A DNA stretch of 64,000 bases from Bacillus sp. OxB-1 (GCF_000829195.1 NZ_AP013294.1:3530619-3594618); one strand, 5' to 3'. Counted from the first letter of the stretch, positions 1 to 8,938 are shown. Notes: generated by a model not told the origin, from the sequence alone. Numbers and translations are program-made.

Positions 1-846
1 AAATGGCAGTGGGCTTATAAAGAGAAGTTCGAAAAGGCAGGCCTCACCGCATTACTCGGCAGCGGCTTCGACCCTGGCGTGACAGGCGTCTTCTCCGCTT
101 ATGCGCAAAAACACTATTTCGATGAAATCCATCAAATTGATATCGTCGACGCCAATGCTGGAGACCACGGCTATCCATTCGCCACGAACTTCAACCCGGA
201 AATCAACATCCGTGAAATTACGGCAAACGGACGCTACTGGGAAGATGGCGAGTTCATCGAGACGGAACCGCTGGAATTGAAACGCGTCTACGACTTGCCT
301 GAAATCGGTCCGAAAGATGTGTACTTGCTGTATCATGAGGAACTCGAGTCCTTGGCAAAAAACATCAAAGGCATCAAGAAGATCCGCTTCTGGATGACGT
401 TCTCCGAGAAATATTTGACGCATCTGCGCGTCCTTGAAAATGTCGGCATGACGTCCATCGAACCGATCGAATTCGAAGGCCAGCAAATCGTGCCTTTACA
501 ATTCTTGAAGGCGGTCTTGCCTGATCCGGCTTCCCTTGGGCCGCGTACGAAAGGGAAAACGAACATCGGCTGTATTTTCCAAGGCGTGAAGGACGGCGAA
601 GAGAAAACGTATTATGTCTATAACGTTTGCGACCACCAAGAATGTTATCGCGAAGTCGGATCCCAAGCGATTTCCTATACGACCGGCGTGCCGGCCATGA
701 TCGGCGCGATGATGATCTTGACGGGTAAATGGAAGAAACCGGGCGTTTACAATGTCGAGGAATTCGATCCGGATCCATTCATGGAAGCGTTGAATGAATA
801 CGGCCTGCCATGGCAAGAAGATTTCAATCCTGTGTTGATTGACTAA
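1..846 (+). CDS. Carboxynorspermidine synthase, saccharopine dehydrogenase family (5' end outside window)
   Basis: The frame is open from base 1, so the N-terminal NAD(P)-binding part lies upstream of the window; about 281 residues remain. The visible part has the family's catalytic-domain look, with GSGFDPGVTG near its start and DANAGDHGYPFATNFNPEI following. Family members reductively condense putrescine or diaminopropane with aspartate semialdehyde to carboxy(nor)spermidine. The next gene, 6 bp downstream, is the matching decarboxylase, which is the main reason for preferring this over saccharopine dehydrogenase proper. The two genes would together make spermidine without S-adenosylmethionine decarboxylase. 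The function is inferred from family and pairing. Confidence 0.88.
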   Translation, partial: KWQWAYKEKFEKAGLTALLGSGFDPGVTGVFSAYAQKHYFDEIHQIDIVDANAGDHGYPFATNFNPEINIREITANGRYWEDGEFIETEPLELKRVYDLPEIGPKDVYLLYHEELESLAKNIKGIKKIRFWMTFSEKYLTHLRVLENVGMTSIEPIEFEGQQIVPLQFLKAVLPDPASLGPRTKGKTNIGCIFQGVKDGEEKTYYVYNVCDHQECYREVGSQAISYTTGVPAMIGAMMILTGKWKKPGVYNVEEFDPDPFMEALNEYGLPWQEDFNPVLID

Positions 847-852
847 GGGGGC

Positions 853-1998
853 ATGACCGAATTGAATTTTGATGTACACGCAGTCCCCTCCCCCTCCTAT
901 GTGGTGGACGAAGGATTGCTCATCCGGAACTTGGAGAAACTGAAATCCGTCATCGACCGGACCAGCTGCAAGATTTTGCTTGCCCAAAAAGGGTTTTCGA
1001 TGTTTTCCGTCTATCCACTCATCGGAAAGTATTTGAACGGTGTCACATCCAGCGGCTTATTGGAGGCGCGTCTCGGCTATGAGGAAATGGGCAAAGAGGT
1101 GCATACGTATGCACCTGCCTTTTCCGCTGCCGAATTCGATGACATCATGAAATACTCCGATCATATCGTTTTCAATTCCTTCCGCCAATGGAAGCAATTC
1201 AAAGAGCGGGTTCGGAACTATCCGAAACAGATCGAGTGCGGCATCCGCATCAACCCGGAGTATTCGGAGATCGAAGTCGATTTGTACAATCCATGTTTCA
1301 CCCACTCCCGTTTCGGGGTGACGCTCGACCAATTCGAACCCGACCAATTGGACGGCATCAGCGGCCTTCATTTCCATACGATGTGCGAGCAAAACTCGGA
1401 TACATTGGAACGGACAATTCAAGTCATCGATGAGAAGTTCGGCAAGTATTTGAAGGACATGAAGTGGATCAATTTCGGCGGAGGGCACCATATTACGAGA
1501 TCCGACTATGACATGGAGACGCTCATCCGCTCGATTCAATTCATGCAGGACAAATACGGCCTGGAAGTGTATTTGGAACCTGGTGAAGCGATTGCGCTGA
1601 ATACTGGATACCTTGTGGCAACGGTGATGGATACGATGTATAATGGCATGCCGATCGCCATCCTGGACACGTCCGCCACTTGCCATATGCCGGACGTCTT
1701 GGAAATGCCGTATCGTCCGGAAATCATCGGTGCGGGCAAGCCCGGGGAAAAGGCGCATACGATCCGCCTTGGCGGAACGACCTGCCTTGCCGGGGATGTC
1801 ATCGGGGACTATTCCTTTGACGATCCGCTTAAGCCAGGGGACAAGCTTGTGTTCTGCGATATGGCCCATTATTCCATGGTGAAGAACAATACGTTCAACG
1901 GCATGAATTTGCCGTCGATCGTCTTGAACACTGTCGACAACGGCATCCAAGTCATCAAGGAGTTCGGGTACGAGGATTTTAAAGAACGATTGTCATGA
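853..1998 (+). CDS. nspC: Carboxynorspermidine/carboxyspermidine decarboxylase
   Basis: A 381-residue fold-III PLP decarboxylase, normal length for NspC. The PLP lysine is expected in LLAQKGFS near residue 45, and GLHFHTMCEQ and TTCLAGDVIGDY match substrate- and cofactor-binding segments. It removes the carboxylate from carboxyspermidine or carboxynorspermidine, completing the alternative polyamine route begun by the upstream gene. The start is ATG six bases after the upstream stop, with GGGGGC in the gap as ribosome binding site. A strong terminator follows directly, so this is the last gene of its operon. Confidence 0.92.
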   Translation: MTELNFDVHAVPSPSYVVDEGLLIRNLEKLKSVIDRTSCKILLAQKGFSMFSVYPLIGKYLNGVTSSGLLEARLGYEEMGKEVHTYAPAFSAAEFDDIMKYSDHIVFNSFRQWKQFKERVRNYPKQIECGIRINPEYSEIEVDLYNPCFTHSRFGVTLDQFEPDQLDGISGLHFHTMCEQNSDTLERTIQVIDEKFGKYLKDMKWINFGGGHHITRSDYDMETLIRSIQFMQDKYGLEVYLEPGEAIALNTGYLVATVMDTMYNGMPIAILDTSATCHMPDVLEMPYRPEIIGAGKPGEKAHTIRLGGTTCLAGDVIGDYSFDDPLKPGDKLVFCDMAHYSMVKNNTFNGMNLPSIVLNTVDNGIQVIKEFGYEDFKERLS

Positions 1999-2004
1999 TG
2001 AAAC

Positions 2005-2044
2005 CTGCCTAGCAGCTATTCTTGCTGCTTGGGCAGTTTTTTTT
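2005..2044 (+). terminator. Rho-independent terminator after nspC
   Basis: The arms CTGCCTAGCAGC and GCTGCTTGGGCAG form a long stem with a short loop and are followed by eight T. It ends the polyamine operon. Confidence 0.9.
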
Positions 2045-2154
2045 CATTTGAACACATCTGGGTTGCGTTTATCATTCCGGATGGGCACGCCCCTCCCCCA
2101 CGACCAAAAATAGAATAACGGTTTGGCAATACTTCCCATTTCTCCAAGCATCAT
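2044..2154 (-). CDS. Possible small protein of 36 residues, unknown function
   Basis: This open frame on the minus strand starts ATG-ATG, with AGAGGGAAGA just upstream as ribosome binding site. It encodes a basic, aromatic-rich peptide containing FYFWSWGRGVP near the middle and ending in RNPDVFK. It lies alone between a terminator and the leader of the diguanylate cyclase gene. I do not recognise a family. The good ribosome binding site and non-random composition support it; the short length and lack of a clear promoter count against it. Confidence 0.4.
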   Translation of the reverse strand: MMLGEMGSIAKPLFYFWSWGRGVPIRNDKRNPDVFK

Positions 2155-2288
2155 TCTTCCCTCTTTCCAAATGCCAATTTATGTTTGAAACTTCTAATCT
2201 TATCATTTAACATAGAGAATAAGTTATATAAATTGACGACCTGTAGCTATCATTAATCAAAAAACCCTACTTCTGCACTATGTAATTG

Positions 2289-2317
2289 CAACCAGTCTTC
2301 ACGCGGTTGGTTTTTTT
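2289..2317 (+). promoter_or_regulatory. Terminator-like hairpin in the 5' leader of the GGDEF gene
   Basis: CAACC (2289-2293) pairs with GGTTG (2305-2309), followed by T7 at 2311-2317. An A-run plus CC at 2259-2266 could extend the stem by pairing with GGTTTTTT. It lies immediately before the coding region and there is no gene just upstream on this strand, so it may act as an attenuator. I saw no c-di-GMP riboswitch consensus in the leader. Confidence 0.45.
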
Positions 2318-2350
2318 ATGCAATTTTTCCACGGAAGGCAAGTGAATAGT

Positions 2351-4357
2351 ATGTCTATTGAGCGTCTATTTCAACGATTCGATATCTCCACTTTAAAAGG
2401 AAGACTGCGTTTTTGGTTCATTTGCATGATTGCGGTATTGGTCCTTCTTGCGTCCATTCCGTTTTTCTTAGTAGGGAAAACCCATAAACGGGAGGATGCC
2501 CGCCAGGTTATCAGCAAGATGATCGATCTTCAGCAAGTCGTCGTCGGGGATTGGTTCGTTGATAGGTTGGCGGATATCCGATTCATCTCCGCATTGCCAT
2601 CCATACGGGATGGTGATACGAATAAAACGGAGGAAGCGCTGCGCGCGTTTCACGATAATCACTCCGAATTCAGTGGTATCGTTTATGTCAACCGAGCCGG
2701 AAAAACCGTCATTGGTACGAAAGGAGCCGGCGAGGTGGATGTATCCGACCGGGATTATTATCTGAAAGCGAAACAAGGGAAAGCGTACATTTCAGATATG
2801 CTCATCGGTCGTCAATTGAACGAGCCAATCATCATTTTCTCAGCCCCTGTCTATGATTACTCAGGCACCTTCCTAGGATTGATATTCGGATCCGTGCCTA
2901 TTCGAACAATTAATGAGATCATGGCGCAATTCCATGATGACAACCAGGAGACGTATCTCGTCAACCGGGATGGGACACTGATCACCGAATCACGGCAAGG
3001 GCAGATTGGCGAAAAATTGGATTCTGCCATCTTTCGTAGGGCATTGGAGGATGAGCCCCCGGCCAAGCATTTTTATACGACTCAGAATGGCGATAGCGTG
3101 CTTGGGGATTATCGATGGGTACCGCAAAATCAGTGGTTGATCATCGGGGAAATTTCCAAGGATAAAATTTATAATCCCTTTTATCGAATGGCCTTGTTGT
3201 TCTCAATGGTCATCCTCCTTGTCGTTTTTGCTGGGTACACTTTGATGATTTGGGTAGCCCGCCAAATTGAAGAGCCGATCCAAGATGTACTCGTCGGAAC
3301 GAGGGAAATCGGGAAAGGGAATTATGCCTATCGCGTAAATCGAGACTCTTACAGCAGGAGTGCGACAGAACTGCAACAGCTGTGCAAGGACTTCAATAGT
3401 ATGAGCGATTTGATTGAAAGCCATATTGATTCAATCGCTGTGAGTGAGGAACGTTTCCGCTTGATTACGGAGTATTCGAGCGATATGATCACTATCCATG
3501 ATTTGCGCGGGGACTATTTGTATGTGTCCGCTGCCGGTAAAGAAATCTTGCACTACGATGATGCCGAGATGATCGGGATGAGTGGCTATCATTTCATTCA
3601 CCCGGATGATATTAACATGATCCAACGTAAACATGCCACGTTGCTGGAAACGGGCTATGTCGTTTCCACCTATCGGATCCGGCGGAAAGACGGAGAGTAT
3701 ATCTGGTTTGAATCTGCCATCCGCTCCTTGGAAGGCAAAAAGGACGAGGAATCCCAATTGATCATCGTCTCGCGCAATATTACCGAAAGGAAAATGGTCG
3801 AGCAACAATTGCAGGATGCCAATGAACTACTACAAGAATTGTCGATGAAAGACGGGTTGGTCGGTGTAGGGAACCGACGGGCGTTTGACGGACAATTGGC
3901 GGACAAATGGAATCATGCGATATCGCACGGAACCCCACTCTCGTTGATCATGCTCGATATTGATTATTTCAAACCGTACAATGATACATACGGCCATCAG
4001 CTAGGGGACGATTGCTTGCGGAAAGTGGCAACGGCGATTGATGAGGTGTTGAAATTGACGGGACAGAAAGTGTTCCGGTATGGCGGGGAAGAATTCGGCA
4101 TCCTCTTGCCGGAAACCGATCAGGCGAGCGCGAGGGAAATTGCGGAACAAATCCGGAGAACGGTGGAGGGTTTACAGATTCCGCATATCGGTTCCAAGAT
4201 TGCGGATTTTGTGACCATCAGCTTAGGGGTCGCCACCACAATCCCTATAGCGGAAGACACGACGATAGAATTCATAGCAGCCGCCGATCAGGCGCTGTAT
4301 AAGGCGAAGTTGAATGGAAGGAATTGCGTCAGTCCTTCCGACTCTGAAATGAAATGA
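2351..4357 (+). CDS. Membrane-bound diguanylate cyclase (Cache-HAMP-PAS-GGDEF)
   Basis: About 668 residues. A transmembrane helix near residues 18-40 precedes an extracellular Cache-type sensor (RDYYLKAKQGKAYISD near 135-150). A second helix near 285-310, a HAMP segment, a PAS domain (about 365-485, ending ISRNITERK-like) and a C-terminal GGDEF domain with active-site GGEEF follow. It should make cyclic di-GMP from GTP in response to an external ligand. The residues before RYGGEEF are LTGQKVF, so the RxxD product-inhibition site is absent. The start at 2351 is preferred because GGAAGG lies 12 bases upstream; an ATG at 2318 falls right after the T-run of the leader hairpin. Confidence 0.9.
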   Translation: MSIERLFQRFDISTLKGRLRFWFICMIAVLVLLASIPFFLVGKTHKREDARQVISKMIDLQQVVVGDWFVDRLADIRFISALPSIRDGDTNKTEEALRAFHDNHSEFSGIVYVNRAGKTVIGTKGAGEVDVSDRDYYLKAKQGKAYISDMLIGRQLNEPIIIFSAPVYDYSGTFLGLIFGSVPIRTINEIMAQFHDDNQETYLVNRDGTLITESRQGQIGEKLDSAIFRRALEDEPPAKHFYTTQNGDSVLGDYRWVPQNQWLIIGEISKDKIYNPFYRMALLFSMVILLVVFAGYTLMIWVARQIEEPIQDVLVGTREIGKGNYAYRVNRDSYSRSATELQQLCKDFNSMSDLIESHIDSIAVSEERFRLITEYSSDMITIHDLRGDYLYVSAAGKEILHYDDAEMIGMSGYHFIHPDDINMIQRKHATLLETGYVVSTYRIRRKDGEYIWFESAIRSLEGKKDEESQLIIVSRNITERKMVEQQLQDANELLQELSMKDGLVGVGNRRAFDGQLADKWNHAISHGTPLSLIMLDIDYFKPYNDTYGHQLGDDCLRKVATAIDEVLKLTGQKVFRYGGEEFGILLPETDQASAREIAEQIRRTVEGLQIPHIGSKIADFVTISLGVATTIPIAEDTTIEFIAAADQALYKAKLNGRNCVSPSDSEMK

Positions 4358-4370
4358 AGTAATCGAAAAT

Positions 4371-4418
4371 CCCGCATATTCCCTGGCCCTCCAGCCGATG
4401 GAAAACGCGGGGTTTTTT
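4371..4418 (+). terminator. Terminator after the diguanylate cyclase gene
   Basis: CCCGC and GCGGG enclose a long loop that can fold internally (CTGG/CCAG), followed by TTTTTT. It is weaker than the others in the window. Confidence 0.6.
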
Positions 4419-4626
4419 ATTTAACTCCTTCACTTCGCATGCTCGGGCACAAGGGAAACAGAACAGGTCACCCATGCGATTTAGTTCTCATACTGATTTT
4501 TCCATTATAAAGAAATAAAAAATTTAGAATAATTTGGAGACTGGTTGTTTTCTTCTATTTTCTTTAAAAATTTTCTTAAATACGCTATAAAAGCGCTATC
4601 ATTCACTTTATCTTCCAAATCCTTAG

Positions 4627-4672
4627 TTGACAGGTATACATTGTTTGTTTATACTTACATTCAGTTAACTGA
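4627..4672 (+). promoter_or_regulatory. Sigma-A promoter and palindromic operator of the amino acid ABC operon
   Basis: TTGACA (4627-4632), a 17-bp spacer and TATACT (4650-4655) form a near-consensus promoter. The perfect 12-bp palindrome TCAGTTAACTGA (4661-4672) covers the expected transcription start, the position of a repressor operator. The rest of the 358-bp gap (4358-4715) is AT-rich with no gene seen. Confidence 0.75.
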
Positions 4673-4715
4673 ATAGTTTTGCTTATAGAAATAAAAATAT
4701 TGGAGGAAAAAGGAA

Positions 4716-5531
4716 ATGAGAAAGCATCATCGTAAAGTCCTACTTACACTCTTCTCAATCATTCTGCTGCTGGCAGTCGCAGCTTGTGGAAAGAAAGACG
4801 AAGGAACGAGCACTTCAGCAGAAGCCGAAGAAAAAGTATTGAAAGTCGGAACTACTGGACTAGTCTATCCATTCTCTTTTAAAGAAAACGATACATTGCA
4901 AGGATTCGACGTGGAAGTGATGGAAAAGGTCGCTGAAAAATTAGGATATGAAATCCAATGGCAACTCTCCGATTTTAGCGGATTGATGGGCCAACTGGAA
5001 ACCGGCAAAATTGATACAGTCGCCAATCAGGTCGCTGTCAATGCGGAACGCCAAGAGAAATTCAATTTCACCGGTCCCTACGCATACGACGGATCTCAAA
5101 TTTTAGTGCGGGAAGACAATAACGACGTCCAGTCCGTCGAAGACCTGAAAGGGAAAACGGTAGCGGCAGTATTGGGCTCCAACCATGCAAAAAACTTGGA
5201 AAATGCCGATACTTCCGGTGAAGTGAACATTAAGACATACGAGGCGCATGACGGCACGCTTCATGAAGTGGAATTTGGACGTGTCGATGCGTATGTGAGC
5301 GGACGGAATATCCTTTCTGCGGAACTCGGGAAAATTGATCTGCCATTGAAAATGGTCGGTGACCCGATCACAATTGAACAAGTTGCGTTCCCATTCGTGA
5401 AAAAGGAAGAAAATGACGCACTCATCGAAGAGATTAACAAAGCTATCGACGAATTGCGCGAGGATGGCTCACTGAAGGAAATTTCCGATAAATATTTCGA
5501 AGACGATATTACAGTTGAACCAAGTAATTGA
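4716..5531 (+). CDS. Amino acid ABC transporter substrate-binding lipoprotein (cystine-type candidate)
   Basis: A 271-residue family 3 solute-binding protein with a lipoprotein signal: charged start MRKHHRK, hydrophobic core and lipobox LAVAAC with the lipidated Cys near residue 24. The body shows the typical VGTTGLVYPFSFKE, GFDVEVMEKVAEKLG and DLKGKTVAAVLGSN segments. It would capture a polar amino acid outside the membrane. ANQVAVNAERQEKF resembles cystine-binding members of the Tcy group, but the ligand is not certain. It heads a three-gene operon with permease and ATPase behind a strong promoter. Confidence 0.88.
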   Translation: MRKHHRKVLLTLFSIILLLAVAACGKKDEGTSTSAEAEEKVLKVGTTGLVYPFSFKENDTLQGFDVEVMEKVAEKLGYEIQWQLSDFSGLMGQLETGKIDTVANQVAVNAERQEKFNFTGPYAYDGSQILVREDNNDVQSVEDLKGKTVAAVLGSNHAKNLENADTSGEVNIKTYEAHDGTLHEVEFGRVDAYVSGRNILSAELGKIDLPLKMVGDPITIEQVAFPFVKKEENDALIEEINKAIDELREDGSLKEISDKYFEDDITVEPSN

Positions 5532-5558
5532 TTAAACAGGCAGGCGGTGCCGAGCGTT

Positions 5559-6230
5559 ATGAATTTTGATATCCAATACATGTTGCAAGTGTTCCCGACA
5601 TTAATTAAATACATCCCGCTGACATTGGGACTCGCTGTCATATCGATGATTTTCGCAATATTCATCGGATTGATCATGGCATTGATCACCAAGTATAAGG
5701 TACCAGTGCTTCATCAATTGACGGCCGTCATCCTCTCGTTTTTCCGGGCCATTCCGATGCTCGCTTTGCTATTCCTTATTTACTTCGGATTGCCCCAGAT
5801 TATCCCGTCGCTGTCCATCTTGAATGCGGTGACAGCCGCCATCATCGGCTTAAGTATGAAAAACGCAGCGTATTTGGCTGAAATCTTTCGGGCTGCTATC
5901 AATTCAGTCGATGAAGGTCAGCTCGAAGCTTGCCATTCCATCGGGATGACAAAATTCCAGGCGATGGTCCGGATTGTGTTGCCCCAAGCGGTGCGAAATG
6001 CAGTGCCGGCAACCGGGAATATTTTCATCGGCTTGGTGAAGGAGACTTCCCTGGCCTTCACATTAGGGGTCGCCGAAATTTTCGCCCAAGGGAAAATGAT
6101 GGCTTCCGCCTCCCTGAATTATTTTGAAACGTATTTGGCTGTAGCTTTGATTTATTGGATGCTCACGATTATTTACACCTTCTTGCAAGGGATGTTGGAG
6201 CGTCGGTTGAATAAGCCGTATGAAGTGTAG
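5559..6230 (+). CDS. Amino acid ABC transporter permease
   Basis: A roughly 223-residue HisM-type inner-membrane protein with about five hydrophobic segments. The coupling-loop region [22 protein letters not shown] near residues 127-148 fits the EAA motif that docks on the ATPase. ATG 5559 is chosen over GTG 5547 because AGGCGG is correctly spaced for it. It lies 27 bp after the binding-protein gene, and its stop codon falls inside the ribosome binding site of the ATPase gene, implying coupled translation. Confidence 0.9.
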   Translation: MNFDIQYMLQVFPTLIKYIPLTLGLAVISMIFAIFIGLIMALITKYKVPVLHQLTAVILSFFRAIPMLALLFLIYFGLPQIIPSLSILNAVTAAIIGLSMKNAAYLAEIFRAAINSVDEGQLEACHSIGMTKFQAMVRIVLPQAVRNAVPATGNIFIGLVKETSLAFTLGVAEIFAQGKMMASASLNYFETYLAVALIYWMLTIIYTFLQGMLERRLNKPYEV

Positions 6231-6243
6231 GAGGAAAGTGCTT

Positions 6244-6975
6244 ATGATCCATGTGCAGAATTTGAAGAAGAAATTCAAGGATCTTGTCGTCCTGGATGGA
6301 ATCGATATCGAAGTTAACCGAGGGGAAACCGTCGCGATCATCGGGCCATCCGGTTCCGGGAAGTCCACCCTCCTGCGCTGTTTGAATCTGCTGGAAAAAC
6401 CGGATGGCGGATTGATCCAGATCGGTGATGCCACGCTCAACGCAGAAAAATACAGCCGGGAAGAAGCGCGGAAGCTCCAAAAGCAAACAGCCATGGTGTT
6501 CCAGAACTATAATTTATTCAAAAATAAAAACGCGCTGCAAAATGTCATGGAGCCGTTGCTCATTTCAAAACAGGCCAATGCGGAAGAAGCGAAACAGATC
6601 GCACTCGACCTGCTAGGGCAAGTGGGGCTCTCCCATAAGGCGGACAATTACCCCGTCACATTATCGGGCGGCCAGCAGCAGCGCATCGGGATTGCCCGGG
6701 CGCTCGCCGTCCGATCGCATGCCATCCTCTTGGATGAACCGACGTCCGCGCTCGATCCGGAACTCGTCGCGGAAGTGTTGCAGGTGATCAAGGACTTGGC
6801 GGAGCGGCAAATGACGATGATCATCGTCACGCATGAAATGGGATTCGCCCGTGATGTAGCGGATAAGGTCATCTTCATGGCGGACGGCAAAATCATCGAA
6901 CAAGGGACGGCCTCCGACGTGCTCGACCACCCGCAAAACCCGCGGACCCGGAAGTTCCTGCAACAAACTTCATAG
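6244..6975 (+). CDS. Amino acid ABC transporter ATP-binding protein
   Basis: A 243-residue ATPase of the polar amino acid class. Walker [10 protein letters not shown] is near residue 38, the Q-loop is in VFQNYNLF, the signature LSGGQQQR near 138, Walker [13 protein letters not shown] near 160 and the switch His in THEMGFA. It powers the importer encoded by the two preceding genes. ATG 6244 follows AGGAGGAAAGTGCTT; an ATG at 6220 would include the ribosome binding site in the coding sequence. Confidence 0.93.
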   Translation: MIHVQNLKKKFKDLVVLDGIDIEVNRGETVAIIGPSGSGKSTLLRCLNLLEKPDGGLIQIGDATLNAEKYSREEARKLQKQTAMVFQNYNLFKNKNALQNVMEPLLISKQANAEEAKQIALDLLGQVGLSHKADNYPVTLSGGQQQRIGIARALAVRSHAILLDEPTSALDPELVAEVLQVIKDLAERQMTMIIVTHEMGFARDVADKVIFMADGKIIEQGTASDVLDHPQNPRTRKFLQQTS

Positions 6976-6977
6976 TA

Positions 6978-7006
6978 CAAAAAACAGCCCACGGGCTGTT
7001 TTTTTT
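6978..7006. terminator. Bidirectional terminator between convergent genes
   Basis: ACAGCC and GGCTGT form a GC-rich stem flanked by A6 on the left and T8 on the right. It can serve both the ABC operon and the minus-strand phosphatase gene. Confidence 0.88.
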
Positions 7007-7023
7007 GTGTTTCGAAACCTGAA

Positions 7024-7749
7024 CTAGTTTTCATAGAAGTGGATCCAGGCCTCTTGGATGCCGCCGGCGCAGTGGGCGTTGGCGCGGAAGAGTAGTGGGT
7101 CGGGTTGAAGGATGGCGAGCTCTTCTTGGGCGTTCCCGACAATGACGGATGGATACTCGAGGCTGAGCATGTCGAGATCGTTCCCGGAGTCACCGGCGAT
7201 GAGGACTTGCACATCTTCATGGGCATACTTGCGAATGACATATTGGAGCGCCTCCCCTTTTCCGCTGTTGAGCGGCAGGATGTCGACATCCCGGTTAGAG
7301 CTGACAATCAACTTATGCGGAAGCCTCTCTTCGATGAGCGCTTCTTCCAGTTGGTAAATCATCGATTCTCCCCCCGATTGCATCGTATAGGAGACCCGCT
7401 TTTCATTCGGCAATGATTGTCTTTTCAATTGCGGGAACCGGGCGGCCACTTCTGCAATTTGGATCGGATGCCAATTCGCCTTCATGCGCGCGGACCAATC
7501 GGCATCTTCGATGAAATGCTCGCCTATATAGACCGATGACCCCACATCGGCAATAAGAATATCGGGTGCCGGTAACCCCTCCGTTTCTATTAAAGATAAG
7601 GCAGATGCCAAGTGGCGTCCCGTCACATAGGCGAATGAAATTTCATAGGGCTGTTTCTCGTAATACTGCAGCAAGGATCGAAGCGCCTCCTCATCACCCA
7701 CTAACGTACCATCGAGATCGGTCGCCAGCATATGCGTTTTGCTTTTCAT
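7024..7749 (-). CDS. HAD phosphatase of the sucrose-6-phosphate phosphatase family
   Basis: 241 residues with the HAD motifs of the S6PP group: nucleophile loop TDLDGTLVGD near residue 9, motif II Thr in YVTGRH near 42, the conserved Lys in SGKGEA, and GDSGNDLDML near 190 for magnesium binding. ADVGSSVYIG fits the sucrose-phosphatase cap region. It probably dephosphorylates the product of the adjoining glycosyltransferase, giving free sucrose. The start (GAGGTGATTCTAC-ATG) lies inside the end of that gene with a 56-bp overlap, so the two are translated together. Other sugar phosphates remain possible substrates. Confidence 0.8.
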   Translation of the reverse strand: MKSKTHMLATDLDGTLVGDEEALRSLLQYYEKQPYEISFAYVTGRHLASALSLIETEGLPAPDILIADVGSSVYIGEHFIEDADWSARMKANWHPIQIAEVAARFPQLKRQSLPNEKRVSYTMQSGGESMIYQLEEALIEERLPHKLIVSSNRDVDILPLNSGKGEALQYVIRKYAHEDVQVLIAGDSGNDLDMLSLEYPSVIVGNAQEELAILQPDPLLFRANAHCAGGIQEAWIHFYEN

Positions 7750-8938
7750 GTAGAATCACCTCATACAAATTATCCATTTTTTCAGATAACGTTGACCATC
7801 GGAATGCTTGATTCGCATGAAGGAACGCCTTTTCTCCAAGCTCCTCTGCGTATTCCCGATTGACAAGCAGGCTTTCCATCGACTCTGCCAATTGGACTAC
7901 ATCCTTTTTCTTCACATGGATGCCGGTCACCCGGTCCTTCACCACATCCTGCAATCCGCCGACCTTCGAAGCGATGACCGGACATCCGCATGCTTGCGAC
8001 TCCGCTGCTACCATGCCGAATGATTCGTAATAGGAAGGCACAATCGTGCTGATCGCTCCATTGAACAAGTTGGATAATTGCCTCTGTGTCTGCGAGCCGA
8101 TGAAATCGATGCGATGCTCCAACCCGGCGATCGCTTTTCGCAACGTTTTCTTCTTCGGCAATTTCGCGGAGGCTTCAACATTGGTCGAGTCGCCCCCTGC
8201 TATGATCAGTTTAGTCGAAGAAGGGACGCCATGGGAAGCTACCAATTTCCGGAACGCATCGACCAATACGTAAATCCCTTTGGTCTTCTCCAATCTTCCT
8301 GCGAAAGCAAAATAGGGTGCCGATTCCAAAGCCGCCGTTTCATCCGGATAAAAGACAGGATCCACTCCAATCGATATGATATCGGTCGGTGCTGGTTCCG
8401 GAACGAAACTATGAATCAATTCCTTCTCGGATTCCGTAGTCGCCACAATCCGATCCACCGATCCGAGAATAAGTTTTTCTGCGGAAAGGCGAGTATTCTC
8501 CGCCACGCCGGTCGCCAACTCCTTCGCTTTTCCTAATGAATGATTGGTATGGATCCACGGCAGATTGAACTCTTTTTTCATATAAAGACCGATTACACCT
8601 GAAAGCCAATAATGAGTATGAATCAAATCGTAGGATTCGACTGGGACAAGTCGCTTCATTTCATTATAAAACTGCGGCAGCATGCCGAACATCTTATTTT
8701 TGGAGACGTAGTTCCGATTGCCGGCAGCAATCCGGATCACCCGGCAATTGCCGCCAAAATATTCGATTTGCGGGTCGTCAGGGTTTGCCCAATGGGTGAT
8801 GATATCCACTTGGTTCCCATGTTCACAAAGCGCTTCCGCCAATTGTTTGACGTAGTTGTTCTGTCCGCCTGCTTGTTCACTGCCCAGGGGAGCGAGCAGA
8901 TCGCCATGGTCTGAGATAAATAAGATTTTCTTCTGCAA
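7694..8938 (-). CDS. GT4 glycosyltransferase resembling sucrose-phosphate/sucrose synthase
   Basis: 414 residues of GT-B fold. The N-terminus carries the pattern SDHGDLLAPLGSEQAGGQN, typical of sucrose synthase and sucrose-phosphate synthase, followed by HTHYWLSG and HTNHSLGKAKE. The C-terminal half has the GT4 E-x7-E element in SYYESFGMVAAES and CGCPVIASKVGG. The likely reaction joins NDP-glucose to fructose-6-phosphate. The start is TTG 8938, with AAGGGG nine bases upstream. It is the first gene of a two-gene operon with the phosphatase. The exact donor and acceptor are not shown by sequence alone. Confidence 0.78.
   Translation of the reverse strand: MQKKILFISDHGDLLAPLGSEQAGGQNNYVKQLAEALCEHGNQVDIITHWANPDDPQIEYFGGNCRVIRIAAGNRNYVSKNKMFGMLPQFYNEMKRLVPVESYDLIHTHYWLSGVIGLYMKKEFNLPWIHTNHSLGKAKELATGVAENTRLSAEKLILGSVDRIVATTESEKELIHSFVPEPAPTDIISIGVDPVFYPDETAALESAPYFAFAGRLEKTKGIYVLVDAFRKLVASHGVPSSTKLIIAGGDSTNVEASAKLPKKKTLRKAIAGLEHRIDFIGSQTQRQLSNLFNGAISTIVPSYYESFGMVAAESQACGCPVIASKVGGLQDVVKDRVTGIHVKKKDVVQLAESMESLLVNREYAEELGEKAFLHANQAFRWSTLSEKMDNLYEVILHEKQNAYAGDRSRWYVSG

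Noticed and set aside
2221..2350. Cyclic-di-GMP riboswitch upstream of the diguanylate cyclase
   Set aside because: No GEMM-type conserved core was found; only a simple terminator-like hairpin is visible.
7105..8914. Plus-strand open frames opposite the sucrose-type genes
   Set aside because: They are antisense shadows without ribosome binding sites or recognisable domains; the minus-strand genes explain the region.
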